A DNA stretch of 64,000 bases from Pirellulaceae bacterium (GTDB lineage Bacteria; Planctomycetota; Planctomycetia; Pirellulales; Pirellulaceae). The translations under genes and the position numbers were made by a program. A model generated the notes under the pieces. The model was not told where the DNA came from, did no database searches, and saw nothing but the letters and a program-made list of their open reading frames with translations. Each line of letters opens with the position of its first letter. Position 1 is the stretch's first letter. Shown here in pieces: positions 7,566 through 15,991 of this stretch. The stretch is from the NCBI GenBank assembly GCA_019636375.1, contig JAHBXS010000001.1:682001-746000 (forward strand), read 5' to 3'.

Positions 7566-9274
7566 GGATTGCGATTGGACTTATTGCCAGAACGTCTGTG
7601 CTGATTTGTTTGGGGTATTTGTCTCAGGACGTTCAAGCTCAAGTGGAAGTGAAACCTGCGACGGTCACACAGGTTGAATGGAAAGTTCGTGAGATTTCTG
7701 GCTGGCAAGTATTCGTTGCGAAGAAACTGCTCGAGGCCGAGGCTGAGGATACGGCTAAAGCTTTGGCTGGTTTGGAGAAGATGTTGGATGAGATTGTGCG
7801 CGAGGTGCCTGCGGCGGCGGTTGCAGAACTAAGGAAAGTTCCACTCTATTTCTCTCCATCGTATCAGGAGGGGCGAAGTGGAGCTGAGTTTCATCCAAGG
7901 GCGGGCTGGTTGCGTGAGAATGGTCGCGATTCGGCGATGGCTCAAGGGGTCGAGTTCTCCGGCGTTCATGATTTCGAAGCCGAAATGCGACGAATGCCAA
8001 ATTTTGCACTCCACGAATTGGCGCATGCCTATCACTTTCGCGTCCTACCCGACGGTTTCAATAATGCCGAAATCAAAGCCGCGTTTCAGCGAGCGAAGGA
8101 AAGTGGGGCGTATGAACTGGTCGAGCGCAGGTTTGGTGACGACCGGTCTAATTCATTGGAACGAGCTTATGCCATGACCAACGCAATGGAGTAGTTTGCC
8201 GAAACGACCGAAGCTTACTTTTCACAAAACGATTTCTTTCCTTTTACCCGCGAAGAACTGCTCAGGCATGATCCTGAAATGTATGCCTTGCTCGAAACAC
8301 TCTGGGGCGTGTCCAGGGAACAATGGCTGAAGTATCCAGGGGGTGATGGACCTGGCAAGGGCAAACACATTGTGCTGATCGCCGCTGAACAAGAATATCG
8401 CGGCGAGTATTCCATGCCGATGCTGGCCAAGGTGTTGAGTACCCATCATGGATTCGATAGCACGGTACTGTTTGGAGTGAATGAGAATGGCGAAGTCGAT
8501 CCGACGCTGCCGGTTTATCCAGAGCGAGGCAGAGAGGCCGAGTTCAAAGAACATCACATTCCAGGCCTGGAACAACTCGCCTCAGCAGATTTAGTCATTT
8601 TCTGCACGCGATTACTTACTCTTCCCAAGACCGAACTGGATCAAATTGTAGAATATGTCGATTCAGGGAAACCGATCATCGCGCTGCGAACTGCCAACCA
8701 TGGCTTTCGTGTTCCGCTCCCATACAAAATCGACGGCAAGCAAGTGCGATGGGGCGAAGATGTGCTGGGGGGTACGTTTTTGAACCATCATGGACAATGG
8801 CAGGCAGATTCCACGCATGGGTTTTTCGACACGGACCAAACACAACATCCGATCTTGATCGGTGTGAATAACGTTTGGGGTGACTCGGACGTTTATCGCA
8901 CTTACGAAGAGGGAGGACGCTTGCCAGACGACTGCACGGCACTTGTGTGGGGGCAACCTCTGCTAGGCCGCCAGCCAGATGATCCGCCGAATGATAAACT
9001 GGAGCCATTGCCAGTGGCCTGGGTGAAGCCTTGGCAGACGAGTCAGGGAATCAATGCGAGAGTCTTTCACTGTACCATGGGCAGCGCGAGCGACTTTAAG
9101 AATCCTGGCCTCCGCCGACTGGTCGTCAACGCGGCCTATTGGAGCGTCGGGCTAGAGAACTCCATTTCGGCAACTAGCAGCGTCAATGTTGTGGGCAATT
9201 ACGAACCATTGAAAAGCGGTTTTAACTACGAAGACTTGGGCGTCAAACCCCGGCCCGTGAGTTTCTACAAGTAA
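7559..9274 (+). pseudogene. Secreted zinc metallopeptidase-like plus ThuA-like protein, interrupted by TAG
   Basis: One frame of 571 codons broken by TAG at 8192-8194 (codon 212). Part 1 has a signal peptide (about 1-28) and a peptidase-like domain with the zinc motif HELAHAYH. The reading continues unchanged after the stop: NAME-stop-FAETTEAYF, where planctomycete relatives as I remember them read Y, so TAC/TAT became TAG. Part 2 is a ThuA-like (trehalose-utilisation, glutamine-amidotransferase-fold) domain starting KHIVLIAAEQEYR and ending near VFHCTMGSAS. ATG 8279 is internal to the conserved end of part 1. ATG 7538 is an alternative start. The two domains are usually separate proteins, so an older fusion is possible. 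Likely a pseudogene, otherwise a sequencing error. Confidence 0.75.
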
Positions 9275-9467
9275 GAACCGTTTGACCTGTAATTGTGAGT
9301 GAAAATGACAAAGGAATTCGGACAAGGGAATTTAATTGAAGCGACACTCGCCATTCCTTTGTCCAGATTCCTTTGTCTACTTTCGCTGCCACAAAGAACT
9401 GCTTAAAGGCGGTTTCAACTACGAAGAACTCGGAGTCAAACCTCGGCCCGTGAGTTTCTACAAGTAG
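9206..9467. repeat. Duplicated C-terminal tail of the ThuA-like gene
   Basis: The final ~69 bp of the gene (9206-9274, ending RPVSFYK-stop) recur at about 9400-9467 with the same frame and stop, encoding GFNYEELGVKPRPVSFYK. Between the two copies lies a hairpin element (9307-9377). Either a tandem duplicate or the remnant of a second paralogue. Confidence 0.8.
9307..9377. repeat. Palindromic element with CCTTTGTCC arms, copy 1
   Basis: Inverted repeat: left arm 9307-9331 (GACAAAGGAATTCGGACAAG...), right arm 9353-9377 (ATTCCTTTGTCCAGATTCCT...), separated by TTAATTGAAGCGACACTCGCC. Closely matched at 11323-11386 including the loop. A small dispersed palindromic family. Confidence 0.8.
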
Positions 9468-9604
9468 ATCAATTCGATGCAATCCGTAGCCTCAATGGCA
9501 TTTAAGTCCGAATCCATGATTGGTCTTCACAGAATTGCCAAAATGGCCCATAATTCTGGAAGTTCGAACAGGAAAAGCGAATGGTTTCGAAGGGGTTTCA
9601 ACGG

Positions 9605-9907
9605 ATGAAGCTTGATTTGACTGAGATTTACCAAAAATATTTAGCCTACTATTCCGGCTTTCGAGTTAGATTTGACCAACTCGCCAACGCAAGACTCTGG
9701 GAGCGAATGAGAGCTCCTGTAATGTCATACGAGGAATTTGCGGCTGCTTGGAATCGATGGTGCGACCAAGGGCAAGAGAAAAATTGGCGTGAGCGATTTG
9801 AAATGGGACATGAGTGTCATGCCCTGAAATCTGAAGCTGCAATCAAAGCTCTCTTCATCGGCAGCGACATACATTTGACAAAAGAGAAAACGCGGGAAGC
9901 GGCATAG
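9605..9907 (+). CDS. Small hypothetical protein
   Basis: 100 residues, charged and probably cytoplasmic. I chose ATG 9605 over 9581 because AAGGGG at 9590-9595 stands at a workable distance before it. Visible: MSYEEFAAAWNRW, a Cys in RWCDQG and two more Cys/His in MGHECHAL, which could bind metal but form no known motif. No signal peptide or membrane segment. It is convergent with the two-gene DUF4365 module, whose partner gene ends one base after it at 9908. No family recognised and no function can be assigned. Confidence 0.5.
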   Translation: MKLDLTEIYQKYLAYYSGFRVRFDQLANARLWERMRAPVMSYEEFAAAWNRWCDQGQEKNWRERFEMGHECHALKSEAAIKALFIGSDIHLTKEKTREAA

Positions 9908-10624
9908 CTAAAGGTCATTCCGATCGATTGACGAAAAGCCTTCCATTTCTTTTGATTGGTCAGGAACTTCGGCATCTTCTGCACGGTTCGCATTGAGCCA
10001 CTCAAAAAGACGGTACGAATCAGGGCTGCTTGAAACGGCGATCTGGTACAGTTCATCCAACTTTGCGGGCGTCGGATTTTTCAGGAAAATCCCTGCCCAT
10101 TCAGCCAGACGCCATAGGAGCACTCTCGGCTCTTGCAATTCCGCATGCATCTTGGCGCACGTATGCATTAGCAACGCGACCGCAATAGTCTTCCCACCTC
10201 CGAGCTCCAGTTCTACATTTTCAGCCAACACAGATAGGATTCGCGATTGTTGTTCAGCATTTTGCTCTGATTGCCCAACGCGTATATGTTTCTTCAGGAT
10301 ATCGAAGAACCCCGTACTCGCTGGTGGGAATATCTCATCGCGCCGGTGGACAAAAGCCATGTCGTTCGCAACCTCAACCGCTGGGCGTTCTTCCAATTCA
10401 CTAAGCAAAATGATCAGGTCTTCCAATCGCAGAGGAAAATCATGGAGCGTATCATCGCTAGGGATGAATGCTACGATTGGTTCGCCTGCGTCATCCTCGG
10501 GTCCCTCACATCGGATGGGTTTTTCGTTCGCATAAATCTTCCATCCATTCGACCGGAGGTACGAGACCGCCTGGCTCAGCGAAATCGATTTCCTGAACTT
10601 GCTTAATCGAAACCTCTCATTCAT
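9908..10624 (-). CDS. Unknown protein partnered with DUF4365 gene
   Basis: 238 residues, soluble, no signal peptide. The N-terminal ~110 residues (AVSYLRSNGWKIY, DFPLRLEDLIILLSELEERP) look like a small mixed alpha/beta domain, and the C-terminal part is helical (LLMHTCAKMHAELQEPRVLLWRLAEW). The upstream DUF4365 stop (10617-10619) lies inside this reading frame, 8 bases of overlap, so the two are co-translated. DUF4365 proteins are nuclease-fold-like; a linked partner of unknown family suggests a two-part module such as toxin/immunity or phage defence. That role is inference only. No family recognised. Confidence 0.7.
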   Translation of the reverse strand: MNERFRLSKFRKSISLSQAVSYLRSNGWKIYANEKPIRCEGPEDDAGEPIVAFIPSDDTLHDFPLRLEDLIILLSELEERPAVEVANDMAFVHRRDEIFPPASTGFFDILKKHIRVGQSEQNAEQQSRILSVLAENVELELGGGKTIAVALLMHTCAKMHAELQEPRVLLWRLAEWAGIFLKNPTPAKLDELYQIAVSSSPDSYRLFEWLNANRAEDAEVPDQSKEMEGFSSIDRNDL

Positions 10625-11162
10625 GCAATGTTCCTTGTTTGATTGCCGTCATAATGTCGATAAGTTGCGTCTGAGAAAACTGCTGCTGAATTGGAATTCG
10701 AATTCGAGTCGTCGACGAATTATCGATGGGCGGTGCTCCTCGTAGAGAACACCAATAGCAACAGCCGCCAATCGAAAGGGCTTCACGCGTATGGTGGATT
10801 CGTTGATCTTCCTCGCTGGGCTGTACATGCAGCACCAGAATTCTCGGAGTCTGTACCAAATTGTCCCGCAGATCGTCGTAGCTATTGATGTCGAGATCGT
10901 AGGCGATGCATTCCGCCTCAGTAATCGCGTTGATCGTGGACTTTATCTGCAGGTCGAGAGTCAATCCCGATTCGACAATTCGCGTCTTGCCGGTTTTTCG
11001 ACTCGTCCGAGTAGTAACTTCATGAAGGGTGAGGTCGATACCGTAGTCGAGATCGCGCGTCGACGAATTCAATCCAACGCCAGCAGCAATAGCAGCGACA
11101 TAAGCTCTCGAGATCAACTCCTGCCGATGTTGTAAACTGAGCATCCAATGAATCCGACGCAC
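10617..11162 (-). CDS. DUF4365 domain protein (nuclease-fold-like)
   Basis: 181 residues. The family layout is seen: Glu15 in RQELISRAY, D39-YGID43 in DLDYGIDLTL, then LDLQIKST with D70, Q72 and K74. This acid...D...(D/E/Q)-x-K pattern fits a PD-(D/E)XK nuclease core, as known for DUF4365 relatives, though nuclease activity is unproven for most. Cysteines in GGCCYWCSLRG near 143 are odd and may bind metal. An internal ATG (residue 7) is an equally good start. It overlaps the downstream partner gene by 8 bases. The pair sits between two repeat-rich stretches in an accessory region. Defence or toxin function is a reasonable but untested inference. Confidence 0.75.
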   Translation of the reverse strand: MRRIHWMLSLQHRQELISRAYVAAIAAGVGLNSSTRDLDYGIDLTLHEVTTRTSRKTGKTRIVESGLTLDLQIKSTINAITEAECIAYDLDINSYDDLRDNLVQTPRILVLHVQPSEEDQRIHHTREALSIGGCCYWCSLRGAPPIDNSSTTRIRIPIQQQFSQTQLIDIMTAIKQGTLHE

Positions 11163-11322
11163 ATCTATCGAAAGCTGTAAAATCTAGCACAGTACGTCCA
11201 TCGTGTAAATCCTTTGGAATGCCAAGAGGCCGAAAAGGGAATAATTGGAAGCTTGCCAACATGATCTCTATAGCGACATAGATCAATTCGCGCGACTCGT
11301 CGAGTCAGTTAGACTGGTAGAG

Positions 11323-11386
11323 AAATTTGGACAAGGGAAATTGGTTGAGGCGACACGCGCCATTCCTTTGTCCAGATTCCTTTGTC
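11323..11386. repeat. Palindromic element with CCTTTGTCC arms, copy 2
   Basis: Second copy of the element at 9307-9377. The right arm and loop are nearly identical (GGCGACACGCGCCATTCCTT in place of AAGCGACACTCGCCATTCC), while the left arm is shorter (GGACAAGGGAA). Confidence 0.75.
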
Positions 11387-11402
11387 TTCTTTTGATTATC
11401 CC

Positions 11403-11483
11403 GTAGCGGAAGTCGTCAACGGCTTTCGTTCGTTTTCGCTGACTTATTTTGACGCTACGAAAGTCGTTGACGACTTCCGCTAC
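11403..11483. repeat. REP-like hairpin, copy 2
   Basis: Perfect inverted arms 11403-11429 (GTAGCGGAAGTCGTCAACGG...) and 11457-11483, with a 27-base loop. Same family as 3958-4037. It lies 60 bp before the cytochrome gene, next to the palindrome at 11323-11386; the rest of the 11163-11546 gap holds no gene that I recognise. Confidence 0.85.
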
Positions 11484-11546
11484 CACTGAAGGGTCAAAGC
11501 CTAGTATGATATCATTCTGAATATTGGAAGACGTTAAGGAAACAGA

Positions 11547-14411
11547 ATGATTTATCGATTGAAAGAATTCATTTGGACATCTGGGAATGTGGTGAGTTGT
11601 TTGACGCGGTGCCTGGTTGTTGCGAGTTTGGCGTTGTGCGGGTTTTTGCTCTTTGGCAGTCAAGTCTCCGCTCAGTCGCAGACCGAGAAATTGGTGGCGG
11701 AGGATCCGGCGAAGTTGGCTGAAGATGCCCGCACTAATGGCAATATTGTTCGCGGTGCAATACTGTTTCATCAGGGAAATCTGAACTGTGTCAAATGCCA
11801 TCGACCAACAGCAGCCCAAGAGCGTTTGGGCCCAGACCTGAGTCGTATCGAAACCGACGCAACCGATGCCTATTTGATCGAATCGATCCTGTTACCGTCC
11901 AAGGTGATTAAGGCTGGCTATGAATCTTCACTTGTAATGACGGTTGATGGACGGACCTACAGTGGAATCGTGCTCAGCGAAGATGCAAATCAAGTTGTCA
12001 TTCGCGATATCAGAAATCTGGACCAACCCATCACGATCCTCCGCGAGGATATCGATGAACTGAAATCCAGCACCGTCTCCAGCATGCCTGCAAACCTGGC
12101 CGATGAACTGAAAGATCGCCAGCAATTTTTGGATCTCCTGCGTTACGTGTTTGACCTCAAAGAACGAGGACCTGAGGTGACTGCCGAACCAACCGGTTCG
12201 GTGGCACGCGAACTGGCTCCAGAACTGCAAGGGTTGGTGCATATCCAGCAGATGAACTGCACGGCCTGCCATCGGGCCGACGATGCTGCCATGACCATCG
12301 TTGGCAAACAAGCACCGGATTTGAACTGGTCGGCAAGGAACTTGAATCCCACCTGGATGGAGCAGTTCATTCGCGACCCACACGCGGTCAAGCCGGGGAC
12401 CACAATGCCGACGGTTTTTTCACCGAGCAATGAAGAGAGTGCTAAGGTCGCCACGGCGATCACCCATTTTTTGGTTGCCAAGGGAGGCAATCAATTCGCA
12501 CCGCAGGCGATTGATCCCGATGCCCTGACCAGCGGCCACGAACAGTTTCATTCGGTTGGCTGTGTCGCTTGCCATGCCCCACGCAATCTAGCGGGCGTCG
12601 AACAATCACTGGCCGACTCGCAGGCCTTGGGTGATCTGTCCGCCAAGTACAATGTCGCCGGATTGGTTGAATTTTTGGAAGACCCGCTGCTCGTGCGATC
12701 GGCGGGGCACATGCCCAACATGCGATTGACGAATCGAGAAGCGATCAACATCGCCAACTTCTTGCTTCAGTCTCCAACCACAAACATAACACCATGGAAC
12801 CTCGACCCCTGGTTGGCTGAATCGGGCCAGTTGTTCTTCCTGCAAAACAACTGCCAGCAATGTCACCAGAACTTTGTGGACGAAGCCTCGCCGGCTCGCA
12901 GATATGTCGCGCTTGATAAGGTGAATCCAGCAGGGGGCTGCTTGTCGGAAAGCGCGGGTGACTGGCCAGACTTTTCCTTTTCCGACACGGAACGTCAGAA
13001 CATTCGCGGGGCGTTGGCAAATCTATCAAGCGAGTTGACACTCGAGCAACGGATCGACGTAAGTTTGCAAACCTTCAACTGCCTGGTCTGCCACGAACGC
13101 GATCGGATGGGTGGAGTCACTCCGTTGCGAAATTCACATTTTCAAACGACTGATTTGAATTTGGGCGATCAAGGCCGAATTCCGCCACACTTAACCGGGG
13201 TGGGAGCCAAGCTCCAGCCGCAATGGATGCGCGAGGTGCTTGTGACCGGGCGGACGATTCGCCCCTACATGAAAACCCGGATGCCGCAGTACGGCGTCGA
13301 AAACATCGAGCATCTGATCGATTGGTTTCAATCTGTGGACAAGTTGCCAGAAACAAAATTTGTGGAATTCGACAACGCTGAGTTGATGCGAAAAAAGGGG
13401 CTTGAGTTGGCCGGCACCAATGGTCTCAACTGTGTTTCCTGTCATACCTATCAGTATAAATTGTCCGACACCATGCCAGCGGTTGATTTGACCGAGATGG
13501 CTGAACGATTGCATAAAGACTGGTTCTACCAATACATGTTGGCCCCGCAAAAGTTCAGCCCCAACACCGTCATGCCTTCGTTCTGGCCGCGTGGCGTTGC
13601 GGTTCGCAAAGACATTGAGGGAACTGCTGAAGAACAGATCGAAGCCCTGTGGCAGTATTTGCTCGATGGACGGCAAGCTCCGATGCCGCACGGCGTGGTG
13701 CGCGAGCCGCTGCGGATTGTTGTGGCGGAAGAAGCTCAAATGTTGCGCCGCAGTTATCCGGGGATCGGCAAACGGGGCATTGGAGTTGGCTATCCCGGCG
13801 GTGTGAACTTGGCATTTGATGCGGAGCAACTCCGTTTACATGCTCTGTGGCAAGGTGGTTTTGCCGACCCCGGTGGGGTTTGGACCGGTCAAGGGTCCGG
13901 CAATGTTCACCCTTTGGGCAAACCGGTCGAGTTCGCCCAAGGCCCCGATCTGGATGATCAACAACAACCGTGGGTTGTCGATGACGGACGACCGCCACTG
14001 CATCAGTTCCAGGGGTACTCGCTAGATGATTTGCGAAGACCCACGTTTCGTTACGCCTTCGATGCGGTTGAGGTCGAGGACTATTTCCAGGCGTTCAATG
14101 ACGATTCGGGAGACCAAACCCATCTGCGACGAACCGTGTTGCTCACCGCCCCCAACGGTCGAAAGCAACTCCGTTTCCGCATCGGTTCGGCGGATCGCAT
14201 CGTAGAACACGACCAAGGCTACGTCGTTGGCGATCGATTGAGGGTGCGAGTTCTTTCAGATCAGCAACCCGTAATCGTCGCGACTGACGGCGGTGGTCAA
14301 TTTTTGGAGATCCATTTTGACCTTGCTGCAAGCGATCCGGCGGCGGGCAATCCGTCTCTAAAAAATTCAACCGAACTTGTGATCGAGTATCGCTGGGAGT
14401 CAAACCAATGA
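11547..14411 (+). CDS. Secreted multihaem c-type cytochrome with planctomycete haem-binding domain
   Basis: 954 residues with an N-terminal signal region (hydrophobic 20-40, ending SAQSQ). Six CxxCH haem sites occur at about 81-85, 238-242, 339-343, 436-440, 512-516 and 629-633, so up to six covalent haems. Residues ~65-205 form the haem-binding domain common in planctomycetes (LIESILLPSKVIKAGYESS, then a small beta part, DGRTYSGIVL). The C-terminal ~250 residues are non-haem and rich in beta. It likely passes electrons in the periplasm, perhaps from the sugar dehydrogenase-like propeller encoded by the next gene, which overlaps it (ATGA at 14408). Both are followed by a glycoside hydrolase-like gene, giving an oxidative sugar-use cluster. 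This gene is intact while its two neighbours are not. Confidence 0.85.
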   Translation: MIYRLKEFIWTSGNVVSCLTRCLVVASLALCGFLLFGSQVSAQSQTEKLVAEDPAKLAEDARTNGNIVRGAILFHQGNLNCVKCHRPTAAQERLGPDLSRIETDATDAYLIESILLPSKVIKAGYESSLVMTVDGRTYSGIVLSEDANQVVIRDIRNLDQPITILREDIDELKSSTVSSMPANLADELKDRQQFLDLLRYVFDLKERGPEVTAEPTGSVARELAPELQGLVHIQQMNCTACHRADDAAMTIVGKQAPDLNWSARNLNPTWMEQFIRDPHAVKPGTTMPTVFSPSNEESAKVATAITHFLVAKGGNQFAPQAIDPDALTSGHEQFHSVGCVACHAPRNLAGVEQSLADSQALGDLSAKYNVAGLVEFLEDPLLVRSAGHMPNMRLTNREAINIANFLLQSPTTNITPWNLDPWLAESGQLFFLQNNCQQCHQNFVDEASPARRYVALDKVNPAGGCLSESAGDWPDFSFSDTERQNIRGALANLSSELTLEQRIDVSLQTFNCLVCHERDRMGGVTPLRNSHFQTTDLNLGDQGRIPPHLTGVGAKLQPQWMREVLVTGRTIRPYMKTRMPQYGVENIEHLIDWFQSVDKLPETKFVEFDNAELMRKKGLELAGTNGLNCVSCHTYQYKLSDTMPAVDLTEMAERLHKDWFYQYMLAPQKFSPNTVMPSFWPRGVAVRKDIEGTAEEQIEALWQYLLDGRQAPMPHGVVREPLRIVVAEEAQMLRRSYPGIGKRGIGVGYPGGVNLAFDAEQLRLHALWQGGFADPGGVWTGQGSGNVHPLGKPVEFAQGPDLDDQQQPWVVDDGRPPLHQFQGYSLDDLRRPTFRYAFDAVEVEDYFQAFNDDSGDQTHLRRTVLLTAPNGRKQLRFRIGSADRIVEHDQGYVVGDRLRVRVLSDQQPVIVATDGGGQFLEIHFDLAASDPAAGNPSLKNSTELVIEYRWESNQ

Positions 14412-15904
14412 CGTTTTTCTTGAAACTTATATTTTGGTCGATCCTGTGGTTGGCTCCGCAACAAGAACCGCTGGGTGAATACTGGGGGACCGGCGAGGCC
14501 GAAGCCAAGTACTATAAATTGGTCGATATCCCGCTGCCCAAAGAACTGGCGATCGAGGCTGGCAGTTTCGAGGTCCTGCCCGATCAGCAGCAATTGGCCA
14601 TCGCCACGCGGCGAGGGGATATCATTTTGGTGGAGGGAGCATTTGATGTTCATCCAGAACCAACTTTCAAAAAGTTCGCCAGCGGTTTGGATGAAGTATT
14701 CGGGATGGCGTACCGCGATGGTTCGTTTTATATCACCCAACAAACGGAGGTTACCCGCATCACGGACACAAACGGTGACGGGCGCGCGGATCGATTCGAC
14801 ACGTTGAGCGATCGCTAGGGATTTCGCAACTACCATGAGTTTTCGTTCGGTTCGAAACCGGACGCTGACGGCAACATCTGGGTCGCGCTGTGTTTGTCGG
14901 AATCGTACAACTCGAAAGTGCCGTTTCGTGGCTGGTGTTTGAAAATCACTCCCGACGGCCAGACGATCCCGGTTTGCAGCGGCATTCGCAGCCCTTGCGG
15001 AATTGGCCCGAACGAACATGGTGTAATGTTTTATGCCGAGAGCCAAGGGCCGTGGAACGGTTCGTGTTCGCTCAAGGTGCTGGAGCCCGGCGGATTCATG
15101 GGGCATCCGATCAGTTACAACTGGTACGAGCTGGCTCCCGGAATGGGACCGACACCTGTCGAACCGAATACCCCTTCGCGCTTGGAGATCGAACGCAAGC
15201 GAGTCAAAGAACTGGTGCCGTATGCGGTCGTGTTTCCCTACATTCGTATGGGACGTTCGATTTCTGGTTTTATGGTTGACGAGACGGGGGGCAAATTTGG
15301 CCCGTTTGAAAATCAGATTTTTATTGGCGACTTCAGTCTGGGAGTCATCATGCGCGCGACGACGGAAAAAGTGAATGGCGTGTGGCAAGGAGCCTGTTAT
15401 CCGTTTCGCGAAGGTTTTGATACAGGATTGTTGGCTGTCCAGTTCACGCCCAACGGCAGCTTGATTGCCGGTGGAACCAATCGCGGCTGGCCGGTGCGGG
15501 GACCCAAGGCCTACTCGGTGCAGCGTTTGGACTGGACGGGCCTGGTGCCGTTTGAGATCAAGGAGATCAAGGCCCGTCCTGACGGCTTCGAGCTGACGTT
15601 TACCAAACCAGTCGATCGCGCGATTGCTGCTCGACCCGAGGTTTATCAACTCAAAACTTTCACGCACATTTACCATGCTGGTTATGGCAGTCCGGAAGTC
15701 GATCAAACCACGCCACTGGCAACCGCCGCAACGGTTAGCGACGATGGCCTGAAAGTCGAATTACAGGTGGCCGGTTTGATGCAGGGGCACGTTCACGATT
15801 TCTATTTACCCGACCTGCAATCGGCAGAAGGCGAAAAGCTATTGCACACCAGTGCCTACTACACCCTGAACGAAATCCCGCAACCGGAGGCAGCCAAGGA
15901 ATAG
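14408..15904 (+). pseudogene. Sorbosone/glucose dehydrogenase-like beta-propeller, interrupted by TAG
   Basis: 498 codons in one frame, broken by TAG at 14816-14818 (codon 137): DTLSDR-stop-GFRNYHEFSFGS. In relatives I recall, this place reads WGFRNYHEF, so TGG to TAG is the simplest event. Sequence beyond the stop is fully conserved (GWCLKITPDG, GIRSPCGIGPN, AESQGPWNGSC) and in frame, so decay is recent or this is a base-call error. The N-terminal hydrophobic stretch suggests export. The family is quinoprotein-type six-bladed propellers, often linked to cytochrome domains in planctomycetes. ATG overlaps the stop of the cytochrome gene, so the two formed an operon. ATG 14894 is internal. Confidence 0.75.
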
Positions 15905-15991
15905 GTGACAAAAGTGGTTGTTCCCAATTGGCGCCTAAAGTAAGCGTTGGCTTGTTTTGAATTTGCCCTTAATCAACAAGTAAAATAATCT

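Noticed and set aside
14297-15706. Long minus-strand open frame (469 codons) over the propeller gene
   Set aside because: Its translation is rich in Arg, His and Gln and has no family features. The plus strand shows clear protein conservation on both sides of the stop, so the minus frame is a shadow.
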